A DNA stretch of 64,000 bases from Lactarius indigo (lineage: Eukaryota; Basidiomycota; Agaricomycetes; Russulales; Russulaceae), in NCBI GenBank assembly GCA_025766275.1, contig JAFKAC010000002.1, positions 558,001-622,000 on the forward strand, in the 5' to 3' direction. Positions 47,801-59,228 of the stretch are shown here, piece by piece (the stretch's first letter is position 1; every line of letters begins with the position of its first letter). A model generated the notes under the pieces. It worked only from the letters and a program-made list of their open reading frames with translations. It did no database searches and had not been told where the DNA came from. Position numbers and translations under genes: made by a program.

Positions 47801-48216
47801 AGCCGTAGATCAACGACTGGAAGAGCTACTAGTACTCAGGCAGCATGCCCAAGACAGTATCAAACATGCGCAACACCTTATGGCACAACGAGGTAAAACG
47901 GGGTTCACACCTTATCAACAAGGAGATCGAGTATGGCTAGAAGGGACGAATCTTCGCACCTTCTATCCCGCAAACAAGCTAGCCCCAAAGAGGCATGGAC
48001 CCTTCAAAATAACGAAGGTTCTATCAGACGTTTCCTACGAACTCGAACTCCCCGCAACATGGAAGATTCACCCTGTATTCCATGCGAACCTTCTCACGCC
48101 ATATAAGGAGACGGAGATGCACGGAGCAAACTTCACCCGACCTCCACCTGACCTTATCAATGGAGAAGAGGAGTATGAAGTGGAGCGCATCAAAGACGCC
48201 CAGGCACGAGGACGAG
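44827..48216 (+). pseudogene. E6 pol, truncated before the chromodomain
   Basis: Protease (DSGATDNFIS), RT (VYMDDILIA), RNase H (EVDASSYTLGAVL; YDRELLAIVKAL) and integrase ([30 protein letters not shown]) are present, up to RIKDAQARGR. One premature TGA at 47499-47501 replaces the arginine of ISDRDPRF in the integrase core. In E1 the next residues are the chromodomain; here the E7 LTR begins instead. Confidence 0.93.
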
Positions 48217-48662
48217 TGTAACGCTGTCACAGCGTTTAGCTCGACTTGAGCGTATAAAGGCGACTGTGACTTAGCTAATCACGCCCGAAGCGTATGGCAC
48301 GAAGGCAGGTCTAGATGTTCGAAGACACTAGAGATTCTGGCGGCGCTCTATCTGAAAGAGGCGAATGGGATCTGAGACAAGAAGTGACGATTGAAGAAGA
48401 CCAAGATGGCGTATCTTGGTCTTCCGCAGCTATCTTAAATACAAGAAGAGCAGGCTTTCAAGCGCTGCTATGAGTCACAGTAATCGTAGCATCCAACGTA
48501 TCGCGTAAGTAGCGCAATCCTAATACTACTACTACCTGTACTAGGATCGAGTCATGCCTCAACACCTAACTCCTATCGTAAACCCCGAGTCCGTGACTAA
48601 TCTACCTTACTGCCGTAGCCACAACCGGTACAGTAAGGGTTCCAATTTGTACAACTGTAACA
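48217..48662 (-). repeat. E7 3' LTR
   Basis: This 446-bp LTR (TGTAACG...TGTAACA) is related to the E2 family by its first bases and the AAGACCAAGAT hairpin (about 48396-48424), but it is about 90 bp shorter, so it is a separate subfamily. The tract AAAAGGGGGTGA (minus strand) abuts it at 48663. Confidence 0.88.
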
Positions 48663-48692
48663 TCACCCCCTTTTCAGCGTGAGACCCCAGAC

Positions 48693-51600
48693 TCACCGGA
48701 AGTCCCGCGCCGCCCAGGTGGACTGCTCGTCACTAATCCTCTCGAATACGTTAGCCCTCTCCAGCCGATAGATGCAGTCCCGCTTGTCGTCTCTCGCCGA
48801 CAGGCGCATGGCCTGGAGTTGGCAGATGCGAGCGGCGAGCCTCTCTTCTTCGTACGCAGCCGCTCGGTAGCGCGTGACTTCCGCTGTCAGGGACTCGTCC
48901 CTGATGCGGTTCAGCGCGCGGTCCATAATCTTGTCGGAGGTGAGGATGACCAAATCCTCGTGGGCGATGAAGGCGCGTCCAGCAGCCGACAACGTCGGGA
49001 AGGCGTAGAGGGGTTTGCCGTAGAGATGGGGGGAGCCGGGAATAAGCCCTAACACAAAAGGGTTCGCACCTCCAACGATCTGCACATGACTGGTGTTCCT
49101 CTCTACGCCGTCGGGTCCGGTGATGGGGAAGTGAACGTAATGGGGCTGTCGATTCGCCCTGAACCCCTTGGGCGCAAGGACCTGCGCGGGGTCGTCGTCG
49201 TGCGTAATGGGGGTATGAAGTGCGACGCCGGGCAGTCGCACACGTCCTCGAGACATGGCGGTTCCGTCGGTGTGGACGAGCCATGGGGTGATTCGGGGAT
49301 TAGTAGGGTGGCTGTGCGTTTGAAGGAGGGGGTGTCTGACCGGGTAGTAATCCTCGTCGTCAGCGTGAGCTTCGTCATGAGGGAGCGCTGCCTGCGCTGC
49401 TGCAACTCGCTCAATCTCCTCTGCGCTAAGCGCAGTTGTTCGTCGGCCCACTCCTTCACCACCCTCCGCCAGTCCTCCGCTGCTTCTAACTCCAGTTGGG
49501 TCTTCGAGGGGGCGGTTGGCAGGGAGAATTCCCCTCGTGCCGATGAGGTCGTCACCTGGGGGGATGATGGCAACGGGTTCTCGATTGCCATTGTCGTCTC
49601 GGAAGATGTGAGGGACGGCATGCTGCTGCTCGTCGTCGGGCTGGTGAGTTGGGTTGGGGAATCTCTGTAAGATGCCAGCCCACTCTTGAGCGGTGATATG
49701 CCCCGTTTGCACGTTTGCAGGTGTGTACGGAGTGAGCTGGACCTGTTGAACCATGGTTTCTTTGTCGTCTTCGATGAGGTTGGCGGCGTCTTGTGCGACT
49801 TGGTTGAGGAGGATCGCCGTGGTGACATGTCTGAGGGGAGAAGTGGGCATAGAGGTACGAGAGGATCGAATGTAAGAGGGATACTCTCCCTGATCGTCCT
49901 TGGGCTGGCTTTTAAGGTGTCGTACAGCTGTTCGGCCCGCTTGATACTCTTCTACCGCTTCAGGGGCAAATACGTCGTCCTTATCGACCCACTGGTTCTC
50001 CAAGTCTGGGTAACCCTTCCATTTGATGAGGTATTGTAATTTCCGCCTTCTCCCGAAATGCCGGGAGTCTAAAATGGCCTCGACTTCGTACTCCTCCTCT
50101 CCATCCACAAGATCTGGTGGCGGACGTGGGAAGTTTTCGCCGTGAAAGGCTGTGTTTTTGTACAGTGTGAGAAGATCGATGTGAAACACTGGATGGATGC
50201 TCCACTGCGTGGGAAGTTCAAGGCGATAGTTGTAAGGGGACATCACCTGGATCACTTTAAACGGTCCGTGGCGTCGCGCCACTAATTTTGCCGTAGGCTG
50301 ATTGGTCCGTAGGTGTTTCCCTTCCAGCCACACTTGGTCACCGATTTGATAGCGCAGGGTATCTTTATGCCGGACCCAGCTATCTTGTGCCTTTTTGATA
50401 AGGTCCTGGGCAAGTTGGCGCGCTTCCTTTAACTGTGTCAGTCTGGTGATTACGTTTGGAATCGGGGATGGCTTATCCGTCCAATCCACCGTCGGGTTAT
50501 ATCCCATTAGAAGCATGAACAGCGATTGCTTCGTGTGCTCGTGGGGCCAATTGTTGTGAGCGAATTCTGCTATGGGGAGGTACTCCACCCAGTTATCTTG
50601 ACGCTCATTGGCCCAGAATCGCAGATACTGCTCGAGCCACTGATTGGTACACTTGGACTGCCCGTCCATGCGTGGGTGATAGGCCGTGGAAATGTTCTGT
50701 TGGATGCCTAGTATACGGCATACTTCTCTTGTGAATTTGGAGGTGAATCGGGGGTCGCGGTCACTAATGATTTTGCGCGGTAGCCCGAACCGTCTGAACA
50801 CATGATTGACGTACAAAATTGTGGTATCTTCGGCCGTGATCTCCTCATTGCACGGGACAAATATGGATGCCTTGCTACAGTCGTGATCAGTGATGGTCAA
50901 AATACTGTCGTACGACTGTGAGGTCGGCAGTTTTGTGATGAAGTCTAGGGCGATGGTGTGGAAAGGAGGGGTCTCCGGGGCAGCAGTAATTGGGTGTAAT
51001 GGGGCGCGGGTTGGTCGGTGGTTGACTTTGTTGCGCTGACAATCAGCGCACCCTGTGACATACTCGTATACGTCTCTGCGAAGGCTCGGCCACCAGTGGT
51101 GCCGTTCTATGATCCGTTGGGTCCTACTTATCCCCGGGTGTCCGTGTACTGGCGGGTCGTGATGGTCTTGTATGATGGCCCGGTACGTCGTTGCGGGTCC
51201 CGTGATCACCAATCGCCCATCCTTGTACCATTCTCCTTCTATCCGTTTGAGGCAATGGGCGTCGACCCAGGTTTTGATCATGGCGGGGTCTTGTGGTCGC
51301 CTCGGTTGTTGCATCATGGGATGTATTTCCAGTGTGTGCGCAACATTAGCGGCTCGCACAAACACCTCCGGAGGTAGGACAACCACACCTTGGTTATCTT
51401 CCTCCCCCTGATCGTAGTCCGGTTGTCTTGATAGCGCGTCCGCTCTACCGTTATTTTTTCCTTTGATGTGATGGATCTCGAAGTCATATTCCATCAGTTC
51501 TAATACTTCACGGGTGACCCTTCGGCTGATCTTCTGCAGTGTCTTCCAGTATTGCAGATTCAGATGGTCGGAGAATATTTTGATCTTGTGTGGGGATCCC

Positions 51601-52775
51601 GCAAGCAGGGGGCGCCAGTGCCGGAGGGCTTTTACAATGGCGAGGAGTTCCAGATCGTAAATGTCGTAGTTGCGCTCTGCTTCGCTTAGCGTCGCAGAGT
51701 AGTATCCTATTGGGTGCTTGCGCCCATCATTTTTCTTTTGCAGGAGAACTGCACCTACTGCGAACCCGGAGGCGTCGACCTCCAGTTCAAACTGTTCTTG
51801 CAGGTTGGGGTGCGCCAGCACTGGTTCTTCGGTAACGAGGCGTTTAAGTGTTTTGAACGCGCGGTCTTCTTCCTCCGTCCACCGCCATTCTGAGTCTTTC
51901 CTTGTGAGTCGGTTCAATGGTCGGGCGTGTGTGGCGAAACCTCGGATGAATAAGCGGTAAAAGTTGCAAAAGCCCAGGAAAGAGCGTACGTCCCTGACTT
52001 TCATTGGCGTCGGCCAGTCCTTAATACCTCGAACTTTTACCGGATCCATGCAAGTTACCCCCTTTTCAAGGATTACCCCCAGGTAATCCATCCGAGGTTG
52101 GTGGAAGAGGCATTTCTCAAGTTTGAAGTACAGGTCGTGTTCTTGGGCAACGCGAAGGACATCCGTGACCGCTGCGATATGATCCACGGAGCCATGACCC
52201 TCGCGCGTTGCAATACCAATGTCGTCCATGTAAACACGTATGATGGTGCCGCGGAGCTCGTGTGCGGCGATGGTATCCCGATAGATGTGGTTCATCATTG
52301 TCTGAAAGGTCGTGGGTGAATTTGTGAGGCCAAAGAACATGACCGTCAGTTCGAAGAGGCCAAATTTGGTTTTGAAGGCCGCCTTTTCCTGATCACCGTC
52401 TCGAATACGGACGTTGTTGTACCCCCAGCGGATGTCGAGCTTGGTATAGATATGTGCGTTGCTGAGGTCGTAAATGAGATCCTGAATAAGGGGAAGGGGG
52501 TATTGATTGCGTATGGTATGGGAATTGATCACCCAGTAGTCCTGTACGGGGCGCAGCTTTCCGTCCTTCTTTTTGATGAAGAAAAATGAAGATGCGTATG
52601 GGGAAATGGAGGGGCGTAAGTACCCCTGTTTGAGTTTTTCGTCTAGAAATTCTTTGAGTTTGCCTTCTTCTTCCTGTGTTAGCGGGTATATTTTGCAGTC
52701 TATTGCGGATGGGGTATTTGGTTTAAAGTCAATGGCGTGATCCCACGGCCTAGTGGGAGGGAAGCGTTGAGACAC
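48693..52775 (-). pseudogene. E7 pol, N-terminally truncated but open
   Basis: About 1360 codons are uninterrupted: RT (IKKKDGKLRPVQDYW, VYMDDIGIA), RNase H (EVDASGFAVGAVLL), integrase ([39 protein letters not shown]), chromodomain (LQYLIKWKGYPDLENQW) and the C-terminal extension ending in AARDFR. There are no premature stops, but the loss of gag and protease makes it a remnant. Two integrase residues near MDGQSKCTNQW differ from the usual [12 protein letters not shown]. Confidence 0.93.
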
Positions 52776-55640
52776 ATAATGACGCAAATAATTAACGATA
52801 CATTCGTAAAACCCCATGTGCAAATGACCCTAATACATCGGTGAAACCCATGTGGGCCTACATAGTAAAGGCAGACGTAAATCACGAATGGGCCTATTAA
52901 ATAGAGCTGCCGAATTGTTCGGATGGGGCCAGTGACATCAGCTGGAGATACCTTACCATGATAAAGAGATGGGCCCACTACACAGAAAACACTTCACAGG
53001 TGCTGCCGATAGTCTCAAATGGGCCCAATGTTATTCCTAAGTGATACTACCGAATTCCTTGAATAGGCCCAGTGCTGCCCCTGAGACACGCCGCCGACAG
53101 TCTCAAATGGGCCCGGTACTATTCCCCTGCAATGCTACCGAATGCCTTGAACGGGCCCATAATGGCTCCTTGGACATGCTGCCGATAGGATCAAATGGGC
53201 CCAGAATTGATCCTTGGTGAAATTGATAATTGTATCGAATGGGCCCAGTGCCAATCATAAGATATGCTGCCGATGGTCTCAAATGGGCCTGATATTATCC
53301 TAAGTGACACTACCGATTTCCTTGAATGGGCCCAGCGTTGCTCTTAATAAATGCTGCCGATGGTCTCAAATGGGCCCGGTGTTTTCCTAAGTGATGCTAC
53401 CGATTTCCTTGACTGGGCCCAGTGCCAATCATAAGATATGCTGCCGATGGTCTCAAATGGGCCCAGTGTTTTCCTGAGTGACACTACCGATTGCTTTGAA
53501 TAGGCCCGGCGTTCCTCTCGATAAATGCTGCCGATGGCCTCAAATGGGCCTAGCATTGATACTTGGCGAAATTGCCGATTGCATTGAATGGGCCCAGTGT
53601 CAATCATAAGATATGGTACCGATGGTATCAAATGGGCCCAGTGTTTTCCTGAGCGACACTACCGATTGCTTTGAATAGGCCCAGTGTTGGTCTCAATAAA
53701 TGCTGTCGATGGCCTCAAATGGGCCCAGAATTGATCCTTGGTGAAATTGACGATTGCATTGAATGGGCCCAGTGTCAATCATAAGATATGCTGCCGATGG
53801 TCTCAAATGGGCCCAGTGTTTTCCTGAGCGACACTACCGATTGCTTTGAAGAGGCCCAGCGTTGGTCTCAATAAATGCTGTCGATGGCCTCAAATGGGCC
53901 CAGAATTGATCCTTGGTGATATTGACGATTGTATTGAATGGGCCCAGTGTCAATCATAAGATATGCTGCCGATGGTCTCAAATGGGCCCAGTAATTTCCT
54001 AAGTGACACTACCGATTGCTTTGAATAGGCCCAGCATTGCTCTTAATAAATGCTGCCGATGGCCTCAAATGGGCCCAGAATTGATCCTTGGTGAAATTGA
54101 CGATTGCACTGAATGGGCCCAGTGTCAATCATAAGATATGCTGCCGATGGTCTCAAATGGGCCCAGTGTTTTCCTGAGCGACACTACCGATTGCTTTGAA
54201 TAGGCCCAGCGTTGGTCTCAATAAATGCTGTCGATGGTCTCAAATGGGCCCAGTGTTTTCCTGAGTGACACTACCGATTGCTTTGAATAGGCCCAGCGTT
54301 GGTCTCAATAAATGCTGTCGATGGCCTCAAATGGGCCCAGAATTGATCCTTAGTGAAATTGGCGATCATATTGAATGGGCCCAGTGTCAGTCATAAGATA
54401 TGCTGCCGATGGTCTCAAATGGGCCCGGTAATTTCCTAAGTGACACTACCGATTGCTTTGAATAGGCCCAGCATTGCTCTTAATAAATGCTGCCGATGGC
54501 CTCAAATGGGCCCAGAATTGATCCTTGGTGAAATTGACGATTGCATTGAATGGGCCCAGTGTCAATCATAAGATATGCTGCCGATGGTCTCAAATGGGCC
54601 CAGTGTTTTCCTGAGCGACACTACCGATTGCTTTGAAGAGGCCCAGTGTTCCTCTCAATAAATGCTGCCGATGGCCTCAAATGGGCCCAGAATTGATCCT
54701 TGGTGATATTGACGATTTTATTGAATGGGCCCAGTGTCAATCATAAGATATGCTGCTGATGGTCTCAAATGGGCCTGGTAATTTCCTAAGTGACACTACC
54801 GATTCCCTTGAATGGGCCCAGCGTTGCTCTTAATAAATGCTGCCGATGGTCTCAAATGGGCCCAGCATTGATCCTTGGTGAAATTGCTGATTGTATTGAA
54901 TAGACCCGGTGTCAATCACAAGACATGCTGCCGATGGTCTCAAATGGGCCCAGTGTTGTTCGTCAGTAATACTACCGATTACCTTGAATGGCCGAGTGTT
55001 GCAAATGATTCGTGCTGCCGATGGTACCCCATCGACCCAGTGTCATTCCTGAGTGTCACTACCAATTGCCTTGAATGGGCTCAAAATTGCTAGCGAGATA
55101 TACTGTCAACAGGCTTAGATGGGCCCAGCATTGCTTGTGAGACATGCTGCCGATGGGCTCAAATGGGCCCAGCATTGCCCCTTGATGACATCCCTGATCA
55201 ACTCAATGTTGCTCATGACAAGTTATGAGGGAAAGCACCGATGGTCTTGAATGGACCCCATGTTGTTTACGAGGGATGCTACCGACAGGCCTAGCATCAC
55301 TGACAAACCATATTAGGCCCATTTGAGACCATCGGCAGCATTTCTTAAGAGCAACTCTGGGCCAATTCAATCTAATCGGTAGTATATCACTTCGGAACAA
55401 GACTGCTGACTATGTTGGCTGGGCCCAGGCATGTTCCTGTGATGCGCAGCCAACAACCTTCAATAGGCCCAGCCACCCATGGTCAGTCCTGAAATGTGTT
55501 GCTGATAGCTTTGAATGGGCTAAGAATCCTTTTAAGGGCCACCATAGATTGCCTTTAATGGCCTGAGCCCTTCCCTCCAGAGTGCTGCCGATGGTCCTGA
55601 ATGGGCCCAGAATTCTATGGGAAGCACTGGCATATTTGCC
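52776..55640. repeat. GGGCCCA satellite with about 175-bp higher-order unit
   Basis: The core (53200-54990) repeats four related blocks of 43-45 bp, each centred on GGGCCCA or AGGCCCA, to give a unit of about 175 bp. The landmark AATCATAAGATATG recurs near 53251, 53428, 53600, 53779, 53952, 54128, 54391, 54565 and 54741. Spacings are about 172-179 bp, with one of 263 where two blocks (about 88 bp) are doubled. Both edges are degenerate (52850-53200 and 55000-55640). There is no coding potential beyond frames forced by the repeat. Confidence 0.93.
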
Positions 55641-55795
55641 TTGACATGTACCGCCTGAATGATCCCAGTGATACTCATTGTTGTCCATCGGCAGCCTATC
55701 ATTCCCTGCGTTCTTGGCCGGCAAGCTATTCTGAGCGCACTCATATGTTTTCCGATCAGAAGCTTTAACATTTGGACTATATAACACTCGATATA
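55641..55795. other. Spacer between satellite and gene a
   Basis: About 155 bp are left between the last degenerate satellite block and the gene a stop codon. One TCGGCAGC (55688-55695) is present. Nothing else is recognised. Confidence 0.5.
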
Positions 55796-57147
55796 CTACA
55801 CGAGGTTCTGCACCTCAGTATTGTCCAACTCCTCGATTATTTCATCTATTACCTCACTCATTTCTTTCTCCTGCTGATAGATATTCCATACCTGGGCATG
55901 GATTCGACGATTCCTTGACCCTTCAGCACGTAAGATGGCGGCCCTGGTGCTGAGATCAAACTCTTCTTGCTGTTGTAAAGCAGAATAGATGGTCAGTGTT
56001 GCAAAAATCGGTAGCGGAATATCCAGCGTACCAGTACCTGCTCGGGAGGATGCTGTACTTGCACATGAAGCACCTCCACACTTTCATCACCATGACCTAC
56101 CGGCACCTGTGAGTTGGAGGGAGATAGGTCATTCCCACCGAAAGTTCTGACTGTATACGGTGAGCAAGGTATGCTTCATAATCAGTCAAACTGGTACTCA
56201 CTGTGTGCTACCGAATGGATTCCAACGCGCTCTCCAGCCTCGGTAGGCAGGGCCAAGTCTGCCCTAATGTCTTCATTCGGCATCCCATCCTGTCGCAATG
56301 GTGCACGGGTTGTCCCCTGAGCACGGGCCCCAGGCGAGACTGGCGAGTCCATCCCAAAGTCGTCTTGAGCCATTGGCGAGGGTGGCCCATCCATACCAAA
56401 ACTGTCCAGATCTTCGACCTCATGGTCTGTATATGCAGAGTAAGACATATTTTATAATCAGTCAAAATGGTACTCACTGTGTGCTGCCGACGAGATTCCT
56501 ACACTCTCTCCAACCTCGGCAGGTAGGGCCAAGTCCATCTGGTACTCACCACACGCTGCCGAAGGGTTTCCTACACACTCTCTAACCTCGGCAGGTAGGG
56601 CCAAGTCCATCCCAAAGTCGTCTTGAGCTGTTGGTGAGGGTGGCCCATCCATACCAAAACTGCCCCCATCTCCCACCTCCTGAGGAGCCTCTGAGTTGGT
56701 GACGTCATGACCTTTTGGCATCTCAGAGGCACTGGAAGGTGGGGCATGCTTGCCCCATTCCCAAACTGTACATGCAGAGTTAGGGGTGAATGGAAATCAG
56801 TGAAAACGACACTTACCACGTGCTGCCTTGAGGCTGCCGATGGACCGAGTTGGCAGAGTAGGTGGAGGCGAATCCATCCCAAAGTCAGCTGGAACTGTAG
56901 GGGATGGAGATCCACCCATTCCAAAGTCGTCCTGAGCTACTGGGGATGGAGACCTGCCCATTCCAAAGTCATCCTGAGCTACCGGAGATGGCGATCCATC
57001 CATCCCAAAGCTGTGTTTACTTTCTGGGGATGACTCCCCACCCATGCCATAATCGTCTTGACCTTCGGCAGATAGAAGCGAATCTTCAATGATCCTGAGC
57101 TGTTGAGTGCTGACCAATATCGAAAGGGGAGAGCGAGATTGAGACAT
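55796..57147 (-). CDS. Gene a: repeat-containing protein of unknown function (5 exons)
   Basis: Spliced model of 376 residues: exons 57147-56817, 56765-56478, 56426-56202, 56150-56038 and 55969-55796. All junctions are GT-AG and phases match. The protein has at least five copies of a D-F-G-M-[DG]-x-S-P-x-P type motif (residues about 30-190), so it is acidic, Pro-rich and probably disordered. It ends with a helical tail (RAAILRAEGSRNRRIHAQVW, then a Glu-rich stretch). Exons 1-3 end in similar sequence and the first three introns are each exactly 51 bp, so exon-intron units look tandemly duplicated. It is divergent from gene b, 241 bp away. I do not recognise the family. Confidence 0.72.
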
Positions 57148-57388
57148 GAAAGTAGAATTTTCTGAGTGGAAATGGTCTGCGTGGAGTGGTCTGATGATGT
57201 AGCGATAAGTCGAATGAGTCGGCAATATCTCGATTACTTATTATGCAAAGAAGAATCCATGTTCTGCTGAGTCAGGTTGTGAATGGATATTTCGGCAGCT
57301 CGGCAGCGGCACCACCCGTCACTAGCACAACCTCAACCGACGTGGCAATTGACACCGCTGAACACATTCTTTTTTTTACTTCAACACC
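57148..57388. promoter_or_regulatory. Shared upstream region of genes a and b
   Basis: These 241 bp lie between two divergent start codons and must hold both promoters. Two overlapping-spaced TCGGCAGC motifs (57292-57299 and 57300-57307) lie near the middle, and a T/A-rich stretch precedes the gene b ATG. No certain TATA box was seen. Confidence 0.55.
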
Positions 57389-59228
57389 ATGACATCTCTT
57401 CTTTCCGTCGCATCAGTGATCGAAGCTGCCGTTGCTGCTTATGTCTCAGTCCGAGACATAACTGACAGGGCAGAATGGAAATGCCACCTTGAGAAGGAGA
57501 AGGTAAGTCCTTGTTTAGGTTTCCATTTGATCTCATCCCCATTTGAGTTAGGCCAAGGCAACAAAAGTTTTTCGGCAGGTCAAGAAGGACAATTCGGGGG
57601 AGGCGCCAGCACTGCATCCCACACTAGCGGCGCTCTACATCGTATTAGACGCTGATGGTGATCTTTCAGAGATCACCAGGACAAACCCCAGCCTTAAGAG
57701 GCATAAGTATTACCAACCTGGGGCCAAGTTCCCCCAGGACATCTCGGACTTGTTGCCAAGCGAGGGTCGCTGGTGGGAAACCCTTGGTGAGTCATTACAA
57801 ACTGTCTCATTTGTTTTCTCAATGTCTCCCCACAGTTGCCAAGTCTCGAAATGTGGGACCACCACCAAAGACGGTCCCACATCACCTGCCGAGGGTGAAG
57901 CTCATCCTGCCGGATCCACCTGCCGACTATGCGGCAATGCAGGTGGATGGGTCGCAGAAGGTGAGTAATTATATCTCTATTCCGCTGATCATTCTGACTT
58001 CCTCCAACAGTTGCTAAGGGCCACCCGCAACCGAAGGCAGCGCGAAAAGGCTGCCGAAGCTGCTGCCGTGGCCGATTCAAGGAAGCGTAAGCGGCCTTCG
58101 CCTTCAGGCGACAAGGCCAAGAAGCGCCATGCGGGGCCCTCGCGGCAGCAACGTATGCCCGCGCTCAATGACAAGGACGAGTTTGAGAGTGAGGAAGACG
58201 ACAGCAAGAGCGACAGCTCCAGTGACAATGGCTATGAAGAAGAGGATGAGATCGAGGAGGAAGACGAGATCGAGGAGGACGATGAGGAGGACGAGGAGGA
58301 CGAGATCGACAACGACGACAACGACGAAGACGACGACGGCAAGGGTGAAGAGGGTGAGGGAGAAAACGAGGATGAGGGGTATAAGTTCGAGGTGCGTATT
58401 CGTTATCTTTTCATTATTCGCAGCTAAAGGAAATGTAAATAGTGCTCTCGATGCGCCCGTGCAGGGGTCGACTGCCAGACAAGGCCGACAGGGCCTTGCA
58501 TTCGCTGCAAGGAGAAGAAGCAGCAATGCAGTCTGATGCCCATCAACGCGAAGACAGGCAAGGCAGATCGGCGGACGCTGACGGCCAAGCAGGTCTTCAA
58601 GTTCCGCCTCGAGCAGCTCAAGGGGAAGCAGCCGAGGCGCGGGGTCAGGGTGGGTTCAAACTCGGTAGCGTTGGCCTCGAGGATGGTTGGGAGGATGAAG
58701 CTGGACAGCGGGTCATCTCATGGCCATTCTCGCTCGGCAGCTTCAGTTTCACCATCTGCAGCTGAGTCACCTGTCCCACCCTCTGCGGAGCTGTTCCCTG
58801 CTGTTGACGCAGCTGCCGAGCCCTCTGTCCCTACTCCCGCTTCCATTCCCATTATCTCTGCCACCGCCGCCCCTTCCACTGTTGCCGCCGTTCCTCCTAC
58901 CACTGCCGCCGCCATTCCCCCTGCCGCCACCACTCCCATTCCCCCTACCCCTGCCGCCGACTCTCCTGTTCCCATCGACGACCACTCCCCTTCCATAGCC
59001 CCCGCTCTCCGTCGGCACGTGTCATCGAAGAGGAAGAAACTCGTGCCGTATGTCTTGGTGCCGAACCCACCACCCTCGGTCTCCTCCTCGCGAAAGCAAA
59101 GCTCTGCCGCCCAGGAGTCGCAAGCGCCATCTCCCAGCAGCGGCAGCATGGAGGCCTTGGAAAGAAGGGTAGCTGCAATTGAAGAATGGATACGTGCGCA
59201 AGATGAGAACTGGAAGGGCGGATTGTAA
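57389..59228 (+). CDS. Gene b: acidic, cysteine-cluster protein of unknown function (5 exons)
   Basis: Spliced model of 526 residues: exons 57389-57502, 57552-57786, 57836-57960, 58011-58353 and 58465-59228. The first three introns are 49-50 bp and secure. The fourth (58354-58464) was chosen because it is the junction that keeps frame into the Cys cluster. An N-terminal domain (residues 1-158) is followed by a basic patch, a long Asp/Glu tract, then a C-x7-C-x2-C-x6-C cluster (DCQTRPTGPCIRCKEKKQQC), a TGKADRR motif, a Pro/Ala-rich low-complexity region and a C-terminal coiled coil (MEALERRVAAIEEWIRAQDE). The Cys cluster looks zinc-binding and the composition nuclear. Mushroom genomes contain such proteins of unknown role. 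Confidence 0.75.

Larger units (their letters stand above)
41961..48216 (+). mobile_element. E6: Ty3/Gypsy chromovirus truncated on the right
   Basis: E6 is a plus-strand element of the E1 family with 5' LTR, primer site, gag (split by a solo LTR) and pol. It ends abruptly at 48216, where E7 begins, just before the chromodomain. The chromodomain, any third ORF and the 3' LTR are missing, so no target-site duplication can be checked. Confidence 0.93.
48217..52775 (-). mobile_element. E7: Ty3/Gypsy chromovirus, 5' part missing
   Basis: This minus-strand element keeps its 3' LTR, polypurine tract and most of pol. It stops at about 52775, inside the region between protease and RT. Gag, protease and the 5' LTR are absent, and the right neighbour is satellite-like DNA. 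A deletion or rearrangement must have removed both the E7 5' part and the E6 3' part. Confidence 0.92.

Noticed and set aside
1..48216. Ascomycete-type RIP as the cause of the mutations
   Set aside because: RIP favours CpA; here almost every change is at CpG, and the LTR pairs show no CpA bias.
53344..53631. Open frames of 70-120 codons inside the satellite and its edges
   Set aside because: They follow the repeat period, have no splice context and change with each block; they are by-products of a stop-poor repeat.
53200..54990. CRISPR array
   Set aside because: The repeats are contiguous and diverged, with no unique spacers, and the context is fungal.
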